The translations under genes were made by a program, and so were the position numbers. Positions 24,029-36,866 of a DNA stretch of 64,000 nt are shown piece after piece (the first letter of the stretch is position 1; every line of letters starts with the position of its first letter). The stretch covers positions 30,844,214 through 30,908,213 of the forward strand of contig CM049320.1 of NCBI GenBank assembly GCA_026874595.1, read 5' to 3'. The stretch is from Sipunculus nudus. Its lineage: Eukaryota > Annelida > Sipuncula > Golfingiida > Sipunculidae. The notes under the pieces were generated by a model. That model was not told where the DNA came from. It worked only from the letters and a program-made list of their open reading frames with translations, and made no database searches.

Positions 24029-27000
24029 CATCAATTTTAAAATGTGGTTGTTGCGTTTCATATTAGCAGAAAAGACTATTAGAACAGTTCATAGCGACCA
24101 TTTCAGTCAGCCCTCAGTTATCATTGCAGGTACTTCCCTGTATACTCAGCGTTGTTTTAGAACCGTACTCTCTGGTGTTTTCTATGACGCAGGGTGTGAT
24201 TTAATAGAATCATTTCACTTCCAGCAAAATGCGTGCTATACTCAGCTGCAGTAACGAGACCGTTCACTGTGACATATTATGGGAATTCTATCGGTGTGGG
24301 ACGAACCACCTTAAAAGTGCTGGGGATCATTTTGATTTGGAATGAACCACTTGAAAAGTTTACGGAAGATGGCACAATTTTTTCCAAATGAACAACAACA
24401 AATAAACCACCTAAATTTTGGGACATTATCGGGACGGAATACGGTATTTTCACCTTCCACGCTATTGGCAATTCTGTAACTGCTCGTCCTCATTTTTCCA
24501 CACACAAAGTAATATTTATCTTATCTTCTGCGGCAGCATGGTCAAGTAAGTAATCAATGGCAATAAATGCCCCAGTTCTTCCTACTCTACGGCTGCAGGA
24601 AATAAATCAGCAAAGCTAGCGGAAGTATATATTGACCTTATCTACGCGGGACACATAAACAAATACGTGTACTGTTAGGAAGTAAGAAATGATAAACTAT
24701 ATACACCTTCCCAGTGTTTTGCATACACCTAATAACAATAGCTCGTTCTTACAATTGATATTCTTGGTTAAGGAAAACTATGTATTGCTTGACATTGAAC
24801 CGACAGTACTCCTCAAAGAGAAGTAATATAGCACCTGCAAGTATAAGATTTCCTAGGAGGAGAACATTTGTTTAACTTTCCATTAAAATTCAAGGAAGGC
24901 AGCTGAACTTTCTGGAGTGCCGTGGTCGGGCTATGATGTATATTGTACATAGTTTAACTCGCGGCCTCTTACTACCTGAAAATGTTATTCGTTTGGTCTT
25001 TAATAAATTTCATCTCATCACTGCATCACATCAATGTCAACGACCAACAGACATAGATGATTGACGTGTTGCAAGCTTCCTGATCTCAAATCTCCCATAT
25101 CTGTTCCACAGGATCCTCTTAACAAACTATACTGTTTCATCTGGGCAAGCACGACTGAGTCATTGGTCCTTCATACTCATATATGAATTATGAATTATGT
25201 TTACCAGGCCTTTAACTAAAACTGTGCCAGGTATGACGTCTAACTAATCGAAAGCAAGGATTCAGGTAAACATCGCATAGAAAAAAAAAAACAAATATTC
25301 AACACATACATAACTCACGTTAACGACGCCACTCATAACAACAGTTAACACTAACAGGCAATGATTTTTAATTAGAATACCTCCTGGTACCCAGAAGATT
25401 ACTAAATAAACACTAAATCTTATTACATAAGACACATACATATATAGTGTAAATAAAGAGTAAGGCTGACGCCTTTTAGACAGAATAACATTATTTATTA
25501 CTGCACAAGATTTCGAAGCGCACAGGCTTCTACTTCGTCAAGTAGTGGGATCAGGTAGGAGAGTGTTTTTTTTTTTCAAAGTAGAGTAATAATGTATAAG
25601 GTCCATAAGGCAAGAGACAGTGAAAAACTTCTCTCTTACTCTTTACCTACATCTCTGCTACAGGAAACACGGGTATTCTTATAACGTGATATACGTGTTA
25701 TACGCCATCATTGCTCTCACTGCACTTGGCTAATTACTCCAACAAAAGTTTTTCGCATTTGGTGTCACTTTGAGCAATAGCCATAACACTTTGACGTTTT
25801 GGAAGAGTTTCAAACTAAATTGCCTCTAATTATGCTTAGCTGCCCATATTTCCAAATGAAGAATTGATATCATTATCTTATCATCTTCGTGTTCACATCC
25901 TGCGTGCTTCTATTGGCCAATAAATCAATATTTGATGTCATTGTACTTTTCTTCGAATGTGTTGGGTTTACTCCTCCGTCGAAGAATACGTATCTCTTCA
26001 CATCTATTACATTTTCTTACGTCCCGGCCTCAGTGCTGTCCATTGGGATCACTGTGGCTGGCACTGGTGTCCCCCACAGCAATGAAATCAGAAAGGGTGG
26101 AACAACTTTCCTAGAGGATGTTTGAAGAGGTGTGCAATTCAGCCATATCAATCCCACTGTGTTTATCGTTCGCTAAGAATACGATTGTGTTAATCTAGTG
26201 TCAATGTGTTATATCTTGTATGAAGGGACAAAATGAGTGGTAAAGTGTTTTGAAATAAACTCAAAAGCTGCGTTTCCATGAGCGCGAAAGCGAGAGCGAA
26301 AGAGAACGCGATAAAAATCGCTTCTTTGGTAATATCACCGGAGCCTTTCCGGGTGCCCGCGAGCGGTGAGGCAGAGTATTGTCGCGCGGCATTCCCTAAA
26401 ATGAACTGACCCTGTGCCCTTTCAAATGTTTAATGTGTCATAATGGTATAAATTTGCTTCCATCCAGACTAGTTAGTCTTTGAGAATATTACAGCAATTA
26501 TTTTTCCTTAACTTTCATTTCAATAGACTGCTTCTTTGTGTTTCGAATGAGAAGAAGAGGCCTTAACAACGATATCTATCAAATTTAAATTTTATTATGT
26601 ATACCACAGCTTGGATTTATAATTAAAGGTTACGTTATAGTTATATGCATGCTGTTGTCTTGTCTAAGTTTTTATGAGAATTCACCGTACCTGTTAAAAT
26701 AAGTCATTTTTGAATGAACTTAAATTGCGCGGGGATTCTAGTAAAATATACCTTAGCACATAGTGCCATTAAATTCTGGTTGGAGCAGTTTTTTTTTTCT
26801 CGCCGCAAACATTTTTATATCCGATATTTTCGTCCATTGTCACAAACGGAAGAGACAGGGCAGATGAATGACATGTCTGTATATCCGAGATCACTGGTCA
26901 CTTAATAGGCAATGTGCTTATTAAATATCCAGCGTAGGACGGGAAACATATATGGGTTGTTTGGTATATTTCTACATCAATGTGTTACATTGTGTGTCCA

Positions 27001-28200
27001 ACATTTTGTAGGTTTGCTCTCATAGGGGTCCCATAGTGTATAACCAGCGAACAATATGAATCACAGGTGACAGACTTGCACCTTATATTTATTTTTTTAT
27101 CATGACCTTAAGACGTTAACTACGTTATCGCTAAGTTCTGGAGGAGGATTTCTGTGATCGCTTGGCGATTACGTACATCTAGTTTAATGACAATTTAATG
27201 ACAACATTTATCCCACCTTACCTGGTGTCTGAAATCATTTCCAGTTATCATAATTTTGATATTAACAAAAATGGATTCATTCCAATTGTTTCTTATTCAT
27301 AGTCACATGCTTATACTCCGTCAAGAAATAATGTAAAGTGCCATGGATTTCTAAGGCCTACGTCCCACCTGTAGCATATACCCTATAAGTTAATAAACAT
27401 TATTATATGTCTGTATTTTTTTTTTCTCGAGTGATTTGCATGTCGTTGTTATGTTCGTAATAGTCCCCAGTGCACAAATCACATTTTCTACTTCTTGTTC
27501 TTGTCACCGAGCACCACATCGTTCTCTGTAAGTCCTCATGTACCGACCGTTTTTAGAGTTACAGGTATAGCCCACGTGATCACAGGCTGTAATCTCGAAA
27601 CAGTCATTGCAGTTACGATCACGGCTAGGAGGAAATTCCATAAATTTACATCTGTATCTTTTACAGCTGATGAAAAACAATTGAATTAAAATGAATTATT
27701 CTACTTCGATTAAGTTTTTGAATAATATTTGACTGCGGTATTACAAGTCATGACACATGTTTATAGTAATATTATGACCCATATTAATATTAAGCAACTA
27801 TACTTATGTTGTAATTACACTATATTGCAAGTTTCTTTCTCATCTGACTAGCTTCCATATTGATATAGAATCTCTAATTGAATAGAACAACGAGTGAACC
27901 ACAAGTTGATTTTGTCCATGCATCAATATACTTATACGAGCTCGTGATACTGTGCGGATCTTGTTACATACGTTGTCACACATTATCTCCGTACCCTGCG
28001 TACCCTTGTACACATTCTTCTCACAATCCTAGTTTAGTGCAGATCTATTCCTTGCATGGAGAAGGACATTGGTTTTTAGCAGTAAGGTTAAAAGAGCCCT
28101 GTTTTGCATTCCAACTACCCGTTTCTAGCGTGACTTTTGCCGTCACAGCCAAGGGAGCAGTTGTTTTGCAGTCTTTTCCCCATCTTTCGGGGAAACAATT
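23658..28200 (-). pseudogene. RPTP pseudogene B (exons 5, 6, 7, 10, 11, 16, 17, 18)
   Basis: Remnants lie in the same order and strand as the intact gene: exon 18 (23658-23769), 17 (24458-24592), 16 (24835-24975), part of 11 (about 25356-25395), 10 (25945-26158), 7 (26752-26846), 6 (about 27431-27645) and 5 (27972-28200). Exons 1-4, 8-9, 12-15 and 19-24 are absent or unrecognisable. In exon 17 one base is lost after GTGGAAAA, giving an immediate stop; S-A-G of the P-loop reads R-R; the donor GT is lost. Exon 18 has an internal deletion of about 17 bp. Exon 7 has lost its acceptor AG. It is clearly dead. Confidence 0.88.
25469..25690. repeat. Dispersed ~200-bp repeat shared with 60088-60240
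   Basis: tgacgccttttag ... ttatttatt ... gaagcgcacaggcttctactt occurs in both places in the same order. Each contains a short internal palindrome (gaagc-gc-a-ggcttc). Confidence 0.65.
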
Positions 28201-29639
28201 TCTTATCACATTCTTAGTAGTGAATGTTGAGCATCATACTCATGGTTTACAATACTCAGATATCATGCTTATACTTAACCTTAAGCTGATACTTTATCAT
28301 GAAATATATACATTCAAGTATGAGATTATAAGGAGATTAGAGATTAAGTGATAAGATATTTATTAGAGATCAAATAATTCTGGGATTTCAAGTTATCATG
28401 AATTAATTAAAAAGATTGTCACAAAATGTGAATTTCGATAATGGAACATTTTTAATCAGCGCATTTACTTGAGAATAATAATAGGTAGAAATGTGCTAAG
28501 CGGACCTATAAAGCCCATTGACCCCCATATGACATTGTCAGAAATGTGCATTTTTCCTATTAAAAAATCCTTGATCCAGATAGTGATCCGACATGTGCTT
28601 CCACCAGCCGTGAGATCAGTGAACCATGAAATATATATACTTTTGGTCCAGAATCGTTTGTTTAAATTTTCGTGGTTTTGACCTGAAACACTATTCGTTT
28701 GGTAAAAACTTTAGTGGATTAATCATACCTTGTCATGCACTGTATCAAAATTGATATGTGAACAGACATGGAAACATGCCTGCCTGAATGTATATCTAGG
28801 TTAATGAGAGCAAGTCCTGGCGCTGGGTGTGTTTCGTTCGTTCAGAAGATACCCTTTTCGACTCACGTGTCCGGGATCGAGGCCACAGTAAGACTGGGTT
28901 CCAGCACATATTTGTGCTCAGCTAACCCTGACTCATCACCCAGCCGGGGGCTAACTATATTAACTCTGCCGCACGGTTGTTTATTTTATTTAAACATGAC
29001 ATTCTTTCAAAGGAACATCACATAACATTAGCAGGGCAAAATTACCTTTACCTACGAGGTTTAGCGAGATCTTATGAGAGAGAGCCACATATGAGAGAAG
29101 TCCACATACCAGTGTAAGTGTAGCACTTTAAAACAATCACTTGTAAGTCAAAATATAATGAAATCTTGAATTGTTTGCTCAACCAAAGGTGAAACTAAAT
29201 ATCTTTCCTCACAATATAAGTATTTTAATGGGCTACATATTGTTTTATTTGCGTTTTATTAATAGGTACCATTTGCTAGCATGGACGGCGATAACAAGCG
29301 CTCACGATGTCATAGACCTAACTCAATCAACAGGGTCGAAGGACTATAAAAATTCTACAATAAACCAAATTATCGTTCGGTTTTAATTTCTTGGATAGAG
29401 GTTACCCACGAATTCCACAAAAAATAAAAACCCAATAAACAATTTTGAATCCACAGTAATAAATTTTATATTATATGCTGCCACTTATCGTGAGATCAGT
29501 AAACATGGAAGCTCATTAGTCTAATAAATAAACTGTCTTGTTTACTGATCTCTCGACAGGTGGCAGCACATGTCGGATTACCATCTGGATTCAGGAATTT
29601 TTTTAAAGGAAAATGCGGCATTGTTTAAAATACCATTTG

Positions 29640-30080
29640 AATATCTGTATGCTTTATGAATATCTCTATGTTTTGTGAATATGTGTAAGCTCTGCGAATA
29701 TCTGTAGCTTTGTGAATATCTGTAAGCTTTGTCAATATCTGTAGCTTTATGAATATCTTTAAGTTTTGTGAATATATGTAAGCTTTGTAAATATCTGTAC
29801 GTTTTGTGCATATTGGTAAGCTTTGTGAATATCGGTCAATTGTGTGAATATCTGCTAGCTTTGGGAGTATCGATACCGGTTATGAATATTTGTAAGCTTT
29901 GTGAGTATCGATACTCGTTATAAATAGCGTTAAACTTTGTGATATTTATTAGCTTTGAGAACATCTGTAAGCTTTGTGAATATTTCTAAGCTTTGTGTAT
30001 ATTTTTAAGCTTTGTAAATATCTGTAAGCTTTGTAAACAGCGGTAAGATTTGTGGATATTTGCAAGCTTTGTGAATATCA
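29640..30080. repeat. ~20-bp degenerate tandem array (second copy)
   Basis: About 20 units of gaatatctgtaagctttgt-like sequence; longer than the 8640-8950 array, so copy number changed after the duplication. Confidence 0.85.
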
Positions 30081-30361
30081 GGTTATGCATGATTTCCATA
30101 TCGTGGAATAAATCAGAAATCGTACTAGTTAAAAAATTAATGATAACGTTGTAGGTTTTAAGTCACCATCCCAATAACTGGCTCAGAAGACTTTACAATT
30201 AGCTCCCTGGGGACGCTACAGAGCCCACACACAGTTTTGAGGTCCCTATAGGGCCCGCCATTTGCAGGTGGCACTTGATCAGGTACCCATTTGTAATGCT
30301 GGGTTACATAAGCACACTTGTGGCTGAGACCTTGCTTAAGGGTGTTAGCGAAGAAGAGAAA

Positions 30362-30432
30362 GGCTACGGGATTCGGACCCATGACCGCTTGATCACGAGT
30401 CCGGCATTTTGCCATTACACCACCCCGCTCCA
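30362..30432 (-). repeat. tRNA-derived SINE-like fragment (second copy)
   Basis: Minus strand GGTGGTGTAATGGC and GGTCATGGGTCCGAATCCCG resemble RNA polymerase III A and B boxes. It is part of the larger duplicated block. Confidence 0.6.
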
Positions 30433-30997
30433 ATATTGACAACAGTTTAAGTATATGATGTTTAGATAGAATTTTAACCATATACGTTTTTTATTTAAAA
30501 GGGATGGAAGGTCTTGAGTATCGAAAGCATTATGTCATAATCGAAGAAAGTCTCGAGGTTGTCGCATTGCTCCTCTTCAATGAAAACCGGGAATCGAAAT
30601 TTTCGGTATATACTATCTAACCAAGCTTGGTACATGTATTTCCTCTAACAATGAAATCCGGTTATTTTAACTTTTCTCTTGTACCAGTTACAATATATAA
30701 CTGTTCTTTGTGACAGAGTTGCTTAAATTTGTATCATTTGTCTCACGGATAATAAAACACCGCATACGTTGTTTTGTATATCCACAATGACCGAAAGAGA
30801 TATGCAAACTTAATTAAAAATTTAATAATATCATTTAGACGAACATAACAGTCCACACAGTTTGCTAAACTCAATAATTTGCAATAAACACCATCAGTTG
30901 CTAGCTTATCTAATTAGGCGAATTAACCCACATAAGGCTGGACATCAGCTACTTATCTACTCATATTATATATATATATATATAATATATATATATA

Positions 30998-31380
30998 CAG
31001 TAGAACGCCTGTATTACGGTAACCATCGGGACTAGAAAGTTGCCTTAATACAGGAGTGGCCGTTATACAGGACTTGACCAGGATAGGGGGTTAAAATGTT
31101 ACACGAAACCAAGTTCAAATCTGTAATACAGTCCACAAAATAAACGTATATACAGAGTATTAGTATTGGTCGCCATAATGGTCAGAGTGATTGGGACAGA
31201 GTATGCGTAACATTTTATTCATGTATAACAATGTTTATCTTGCATTCATAATTTTTCATGTATGAGTAAATTGTGCGATGTTTGCCGCACTAGCTGTTTT
31301 CGTTTTATGCACCGGAAAATCTGACCGTTATAGACGTATTGACCGTTATTGAGGCATGGCCGTTAGAAGGCGTTCTACTG
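30998..31380. mobile_element. 383-bp pogo-like MITE
   Basis: Terminal inverted repeats CAGTAGAACGCCT, flanked by TA (30996-30997, 31381-31382). Inside, accgttata/ggccgttata motifs repeat near both ends. No coding capacity. The TIR differs from the local Tigger (CAGTGGAGCGCCG), so it belongs to another pogo subfamily. Confidence 0.88.

Positions 31381-31384
<4 letters not shown>

Positions 31385-31472
<88 letters not shown>
31385..31472. repeat. (AT)n microsatellite beside the MITE
   Basis: Two AT runs interrupted by tactgta. The MITE target site lies in AT repeat on both sides. Confidence 0.93.
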
Positions 31473-31474
<2 letters not shown>

Positions 31475-32039
31475 ATCTACATACATATATTTGGGCTTAT
31501 AAAACAAAGCAGAAACAAACCTGACATTAGTTAACTACCTAAAAGTCTAGCTTGACCTCAAGTCTGGAATTCAGTCCCTACAGGGAGCCAAATGACCCTC
31601 ATATGTTTCTAAATCAGACTACCCCCGGCCGTCATTCGAAACATATTTGCAGCCGTTAACAAACGCTCGTCCTACCTTTCCCCAGACATCTTCAAACATG
31701 CATCAAAGGAATACGAACAAGCTCTCAAAAATAGTGGATATAAGCAAAACCCAGTTACACCGCTGCAGAGGTAACAACCAACAAACACCGCAAAAATCGA
31801 CTCAGAAACACCATTCGGATTAACCCACCGTTCAGTACGATCGTCAAGACAACGTAGGCAAAATATTTTGGAAACTGTTGGCCCAAACATTTTCCAAATA
31901 ATCACATATTCCACAAAATATTCAATAAAAACTACCTGAAAATCAGTTACAGCTGCATGAAAAAGCAACAAAGTGAACCCACGCAACAAAGGATATGCAA
32001 CTGCCGTGACATGGGAGATGCCTAGCTTCTTTTTGTTTT

Positions 32040-32480
32040 TAAGATGACCGCTATGGGGTGCTACAGTCGATAAACCATTACACTTACTTTTTGGGCCATA
32101 TCTCCACAACTGTATAAGTAATCACCTTAAACTGTAGCTCATTTTGTTGGATTTCCATGGTCTTTTATGTGATATGTTGCTAGTTTAATCTGCAGTTACT
32201 ATGGTTACGCATTTTTGGGTAAAACTTGATAATTTGAAAATATTCATGCTACATTGTCTATTTTTGTATACGTTTATGCTAAAGAGGTCTAGTTTTTTGG
32301 CATTTCATATCTTATGATCCGCTTGACATATTAGATTTCAAAATGACGCCAAATTTCCACCATATCTTGTCAAAAGAGAAAATAAGAGACTTCACGCAAA
32401 CGCATACAAGTCGGCAGCTTTTACAGCTACACAGGTCTAATTTTCGCCATTTCGTAACACATTATCAGCTTGATATGAGA
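32040..32480 (-). repeat. Inverted satellite-tail segment
   Basis: Reverse complement of about 33560-34010: gtgctacagtcgataaacca, gccatatctccacaactgta, ctgtagctcattt and agcttttacagctacacagg all recur inverted. With the direct copy it forms an inverted pair with a ~1-kb spacer. Confidence 0.82.
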
Positions 32481-32829
32481 AAAGATAATATAAAGAACAC
32501 ACATTCACACGCATATATATATATATATATATATAAATGCGTGTGTGTGTATTTATATTGTCACCCCTCCACCCTGGAAGATAAATTGACGCGCCTGTAC
32601 AGGGCGCTTCACGGGATAGGGGCAAAAAATGGGGAAAAAAAGCATAGACTTAGTTCAAACTCACTTTCTTTATTGATATCCCACTCAACAAGATGACAAG
32701 AGGTCACCCGCTTGCCAGTAATAGAAATAATACAGAGAGACAGAGAGGGGATGCTGAACCATTCATATGAATGAGCAATGTTGTTTGGGAGCAGAAACGA
32801 ATAATACGTTTATGTAGGCATGCTGACAT

Positions 32830-34370
32830 TGGATAGCTGCAGAGTTATAAGCATTTCTGTGAAGTCTTGTTTTTTTAGTTTGACGAGAAATGGTGCGAGA
32901 TTGGGCGTGATATACAGTTCTGTCATGTCAAGCTGGCCTGATGTAACAAAAGGCTGAAAACCTGTTTCGCTTAAAACTTCGCCGAGTTAAAAGCATTTAT
33001 CTGAAATCTCGTTTTTTCTCGTTTGACCTATCCAGCTGTAAAAGTCGCTGAGTTATATGTATTTCCATGAAATTTCGGGGTTTTATTCGTGTTTTACGAG
33101 AAGAATTGCGAAATTTTGCTAGACTTGCAGTGTTTTTATGTCAAGTTGGCCAAATGTTACGAAATGCCAAATAAACTGGACCTGTCATGCGTAAAAAGTC
33201 GCCGAGTTATAAGAATTTCCGTGAAATCTCTTTTTTCTCTAATTTGGCGTGATAAAGTGCGAAATTTGACGTTCTTTGCAGTGCTATCTTGTCATGCTAG
33301 TCATATGTTATAATATGCCGAAACCTAGATCTGTATACATGTTTAAGTCACCTAGTTATAAGGATTTATCTGTAAACTTTTTTTCTTTTTTTCCCCGTTT
33401 GATGAGATATGTTGCGAGATGGTGTGACTTGCAGTGTGGTTTTGTCAAGCTGTTCACATGTTACTGACAACTAGACCTGTGTAACTGTAGAAGTCGCCGA
33501 GGTATAAGAATTTATCAAAAATTTCCATTTAATTCTCGTTTAACGAGATATAGTACAAGATTTAGCTCGATGTGCAATTCTGTCATATCAAGCTGTTACG
33601 AAATGGCGAAAACTAAACTTGAGTAGCTATAAAAGTTGCCGAGCTATATGCATTTCCGTGAAGTCTTTTATTTTCTCGTTTGACGAGATATGGTGAGGAA
33701 TTTGGCTTCATTTGCAATTCTCACATGTAAAGCTGGTCATATGATATGAAATGCAAAAAAGCCCTCTGTAGCTTAATATTTACAATGAGAGACAATGTAG
33801 CATGAATATTTTAAAGTTTTAACCCGAAAATGCGTAACTATGGTAACTACAGATTAAACTAGCAACATATCTCAAAATAAGACCATGGAATACAAACTAA
33901 ATGAGCTACAGTGTATGTTGATAACTTATACAGTTGTGGAGATATGGCCTAAAAAGTATGTGTAGTGGTGTATCGACTACAGCACCCCCTAGCAGTCGTC
34001 TTCGAAAACTAAAAATAAAATGTTGAGATATTTGCGTGGAATATAAAATATATGTTTCAAGATGATTTTGCAAACTTGTGACCTCTAGGGTATCTGCAAG
34101 TGAAATCCCGCAAAACCACTTTTTAGATGACCTTGACCTTAGGCCGATAAGGACCAGAAACAAAAGGCTTTCAGGCCGCTGGTTTTTTAATCAACCCTGC
34201 AAGTTGCAAGTTGATAGCTGCAAAACTGTGCCCAGGAGAGTCGGGATAAACAAACAGATACACAGTCAAATGGGCATACGCAACTGACGAATATGCTTGC
34301 CGAAATCAAAGTTGCAAAAAATGGGTATATTGTACCTCAAGATCTGCATGGTTTCGGGGTAAACTGGCCA
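32830..34370 (+). repeat. ~150-bp satellite array plus tail, right copy
   Basis: About six or seven diverged units with gtcgccgagttataag and ctcgtttgacgagatatagt, then the same tail as 15080-15660 (ttgccgaaatcaaagttg). Directly duplicated relative to 14280-15660. Confidence 0.84.
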
Positions 34371-34379
34371 TATTGTTAA

Positions 34380-35098
34380 AATCAAAATCAAGTGCGACAA
34401 ATTAAAAGAAATGATAAATGTAGGTTTTCATGACTTAGACATGTTTTTAAACGGAGAAGTTTCTAGTAGATAAAAGCATGATATTACAGACTTTGGTGTC
34501 AGTTACAGCTCTTACAGAGGCCCTCTTCTTATTTATGGTAGGGAAATAAAGAATGAGTCTCTTGTAGTAAATTACTTTGTGATTACAGGGTTTTTCTAGC
34601 TTTAGGGAAAAGACAACCAGTTCAAGAATACACTTCACTACGCAGTAAATAAAACAGCACTAGAGCAATGTAAAAACTGAATCTTAGCTTTTTTCTTCCA
34701 TATTACATATGCCAGTCTATCAATATCATCTTAAATGTGTAACTGAAAATTTGTGCTCAAATGATTATGTTTACCTTTTATATTAAATGATCATCTCATA
34801 TGAACTGTATGTGCTGAGTCCTGGTATAGGATGTAAATTAAAACCCTCTAGGGATTGCTTTCCTGAAAATGAGCTTTTTGCTTTATATAATTACAGTTGT
34901 TTTTAACGCCCATGACAATAACCTTCGCCCTGTCAGCGGAACTGATTCAGAATAACGAATTCCCTTTGTGGCACATAAAGAAAGGAATATTCGGCTCATA
35001 GAATGATATCACTGATAATGTTATTATATTAAACTAAAAAACTGTTCCTTTTTTATCTTTATGACATTTCTTGAAGATTTCCACAGTCGACGGGTGAT

Positions 35099-35145
<47 letters not shown>

Positions 35146-35540
35146 GCGATATAATGTATAAATATAGCATATTTTATGTGCTATTCCATTATTTCTTGTA
35201 GAACCTCTGATCTTTATCACCCGAGGACAAATTACTTCTCTAATGATTAAAAGGAGAGTTTTTTTTTCATGAAATATGTTAAATTAAACGTGATTTTGTC
35301 TTGTTTGCTTAACACAAAAGGCAAGAATAGAAAACAACTAAATGTCTGCAGTCAAAATGTACGGACTACTTATATACCAGATTCTTCATCAAACACTGCG
35401 ATATCGCTGCTAAATAAACATTCAATATGCTATTTTGTGATGGATGAAGAACCTTTAGACTATGTCACAGAAAGCCAGAATTGTCTCTAGTTATAATTTG
35501 AGACAAAAAATATATTTATAATATAAACATATCAATAAGC
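34380..35540 (+). repeat. Dispersed segment, copy 3
   Basis: Matches copy 2 in order (gtgcgacaaattaaaagaaa, ctgtcagcggaactgattca, ttccacagtcgacgggtga, cttcatcaaacactgcgata), with an (AT)n insertion at 35102-35142. The open stretch at 35269-35490 is not conserved in copy 2. Confidence 0.8.
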
Positions 35541-35544
35541 CTAT

Positions 35545-36802
35545 TAGTTTTTTTAAAAACGAAATCATCATCATCGTTAGATATAATTTTGTCCACCCCT
35601 CAGGCAAGTATGAAGCTAGGGGTAGACGTTTAGCTCTGCTTTTTCGTAATATATGTTTATTGCTCTGTTTAATTTGTAATATATCATGTTTCATATCTCT
35701 CCCATTCCCGCGGTATAGCCTGGTAAGTTTCCACATAGTACAATATTTATCGACTTGATTACTTTTTATCACCTAAATATATGTTTTACCAGATACAGGT
35801 TTTGTATGAAAGATTTATCCATAAAACTGAATATACATACACGGCTGAATGAGATTAAAATAACCAAACGCGTCTCACTGTCGGATTATATTTAAGCTTT
35901 AATTTCTAATTTTGAGTGAAGGATTTGGAATAATCCATAAACACTGAAGTTCATACCATGGTTCAGGTTTATATGCCAACATAGGTTATTCATATTTGTG
36001 ATATTACTGAGACAGTAATAATGCACATTTATGAAGCGACATTATTAATCATCAATATATATTATATCATCTGACAGTTATTTCTTATATCACAGAAAAT
36101 GTATCTATTTGTTTAATGAATCATTAACATATGGAGCTGTCACAAAACGTTTGAGATCTAAGAAATAACCCCTTCGTCCAATCACTTTGGGTCCCAGGTG
36201 CTCAACTGGCCAAATAATGCACGATTTGTATATGTCTGTGCGTCGGACGCAAGTTATAAGTTGTTAACGCACACAGCAGCACCTCGGGACCAGCTGCGTC
36301 ACAACACATACAAACACACTTAAAAACGAAGAAAAATCCTTTAAAAACAATGACATATTATACCAATGCCACTTATCCTATTTTACATCAGGTTATGAAA
36401 ATAACGTCCAGGATGAACTGTCATGACTAATATTTCAGATACCAGGTTTACTAGAGAATATGAACTTATTTAGAAAAAAACACGCCCGTGATAGGAACAG
36501 CTGATTTTTTATGCGACTAGAGAAAACTTCTTTGATGATACTCACCAGGTATCTCAAACCTAAGTATGTACAAATCCCGTGACCTTTGTTTATAAGGTCT
36601 GTTGTTTCATGAAATATCCTCTGAGACAAACTGAAACTGCTTCTCTATCAGGTTGCATTTCCGAGCTTGCTTTGAGGTTCCTCAGGGTAACCTTGTTCTG
36701 GAAATGAGCTTTACACGTTAAATGATTTCAGAACCAACAGACTCCATATTTTCACCCTGTTATATGTAACATGAATTCGAATAAAAGGGTACATTGCTGA
36801 AC

Positions 36803-36866
<64 letters not shown>

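Larger units (their letters stand above)
23440..29385 (-). repeat. Inverted segmental duplication, right arm
   Basis: The longer arm (5.9 kb against 3.5 kb) carries pseudogene B. Bases 28200-29385 have no exon and hold one minus-strand copy of the gcagcacatgtcggat repeat (28540-28640). The outer edge at 29385 meets the directly duplicated block starting at 29460. Confidence 0.82.
29460..31680 (+). repeat. Direct segmental duplication, right copy (pairs with 8457-10260)
   Basis: Same order of parts as the left copy. A 383-bp MITE and (AT)n tracts are inserted near 30960-31470. No intact ORF. Confidence 0.85.

Noticed and set aside
27878-28351. 157-codon plus-strand ORF
   Set aside because: It is the antisense shadow of RPTP pseudo-exon 5 (27972-28200, minus).
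31672-32109. 145-codon minus-strand ORF
   Set aside because: Overlaps duplicated repeat and the inverted satellite tail; no recognisable domain.
35269-35490. 73-codon plus-strand ORF with TYIPDSSSNTAI
   Set aside because: Lies in dispersed segment copy 3; the matching part of copy 2 (17300-17560) does not keep the frame.
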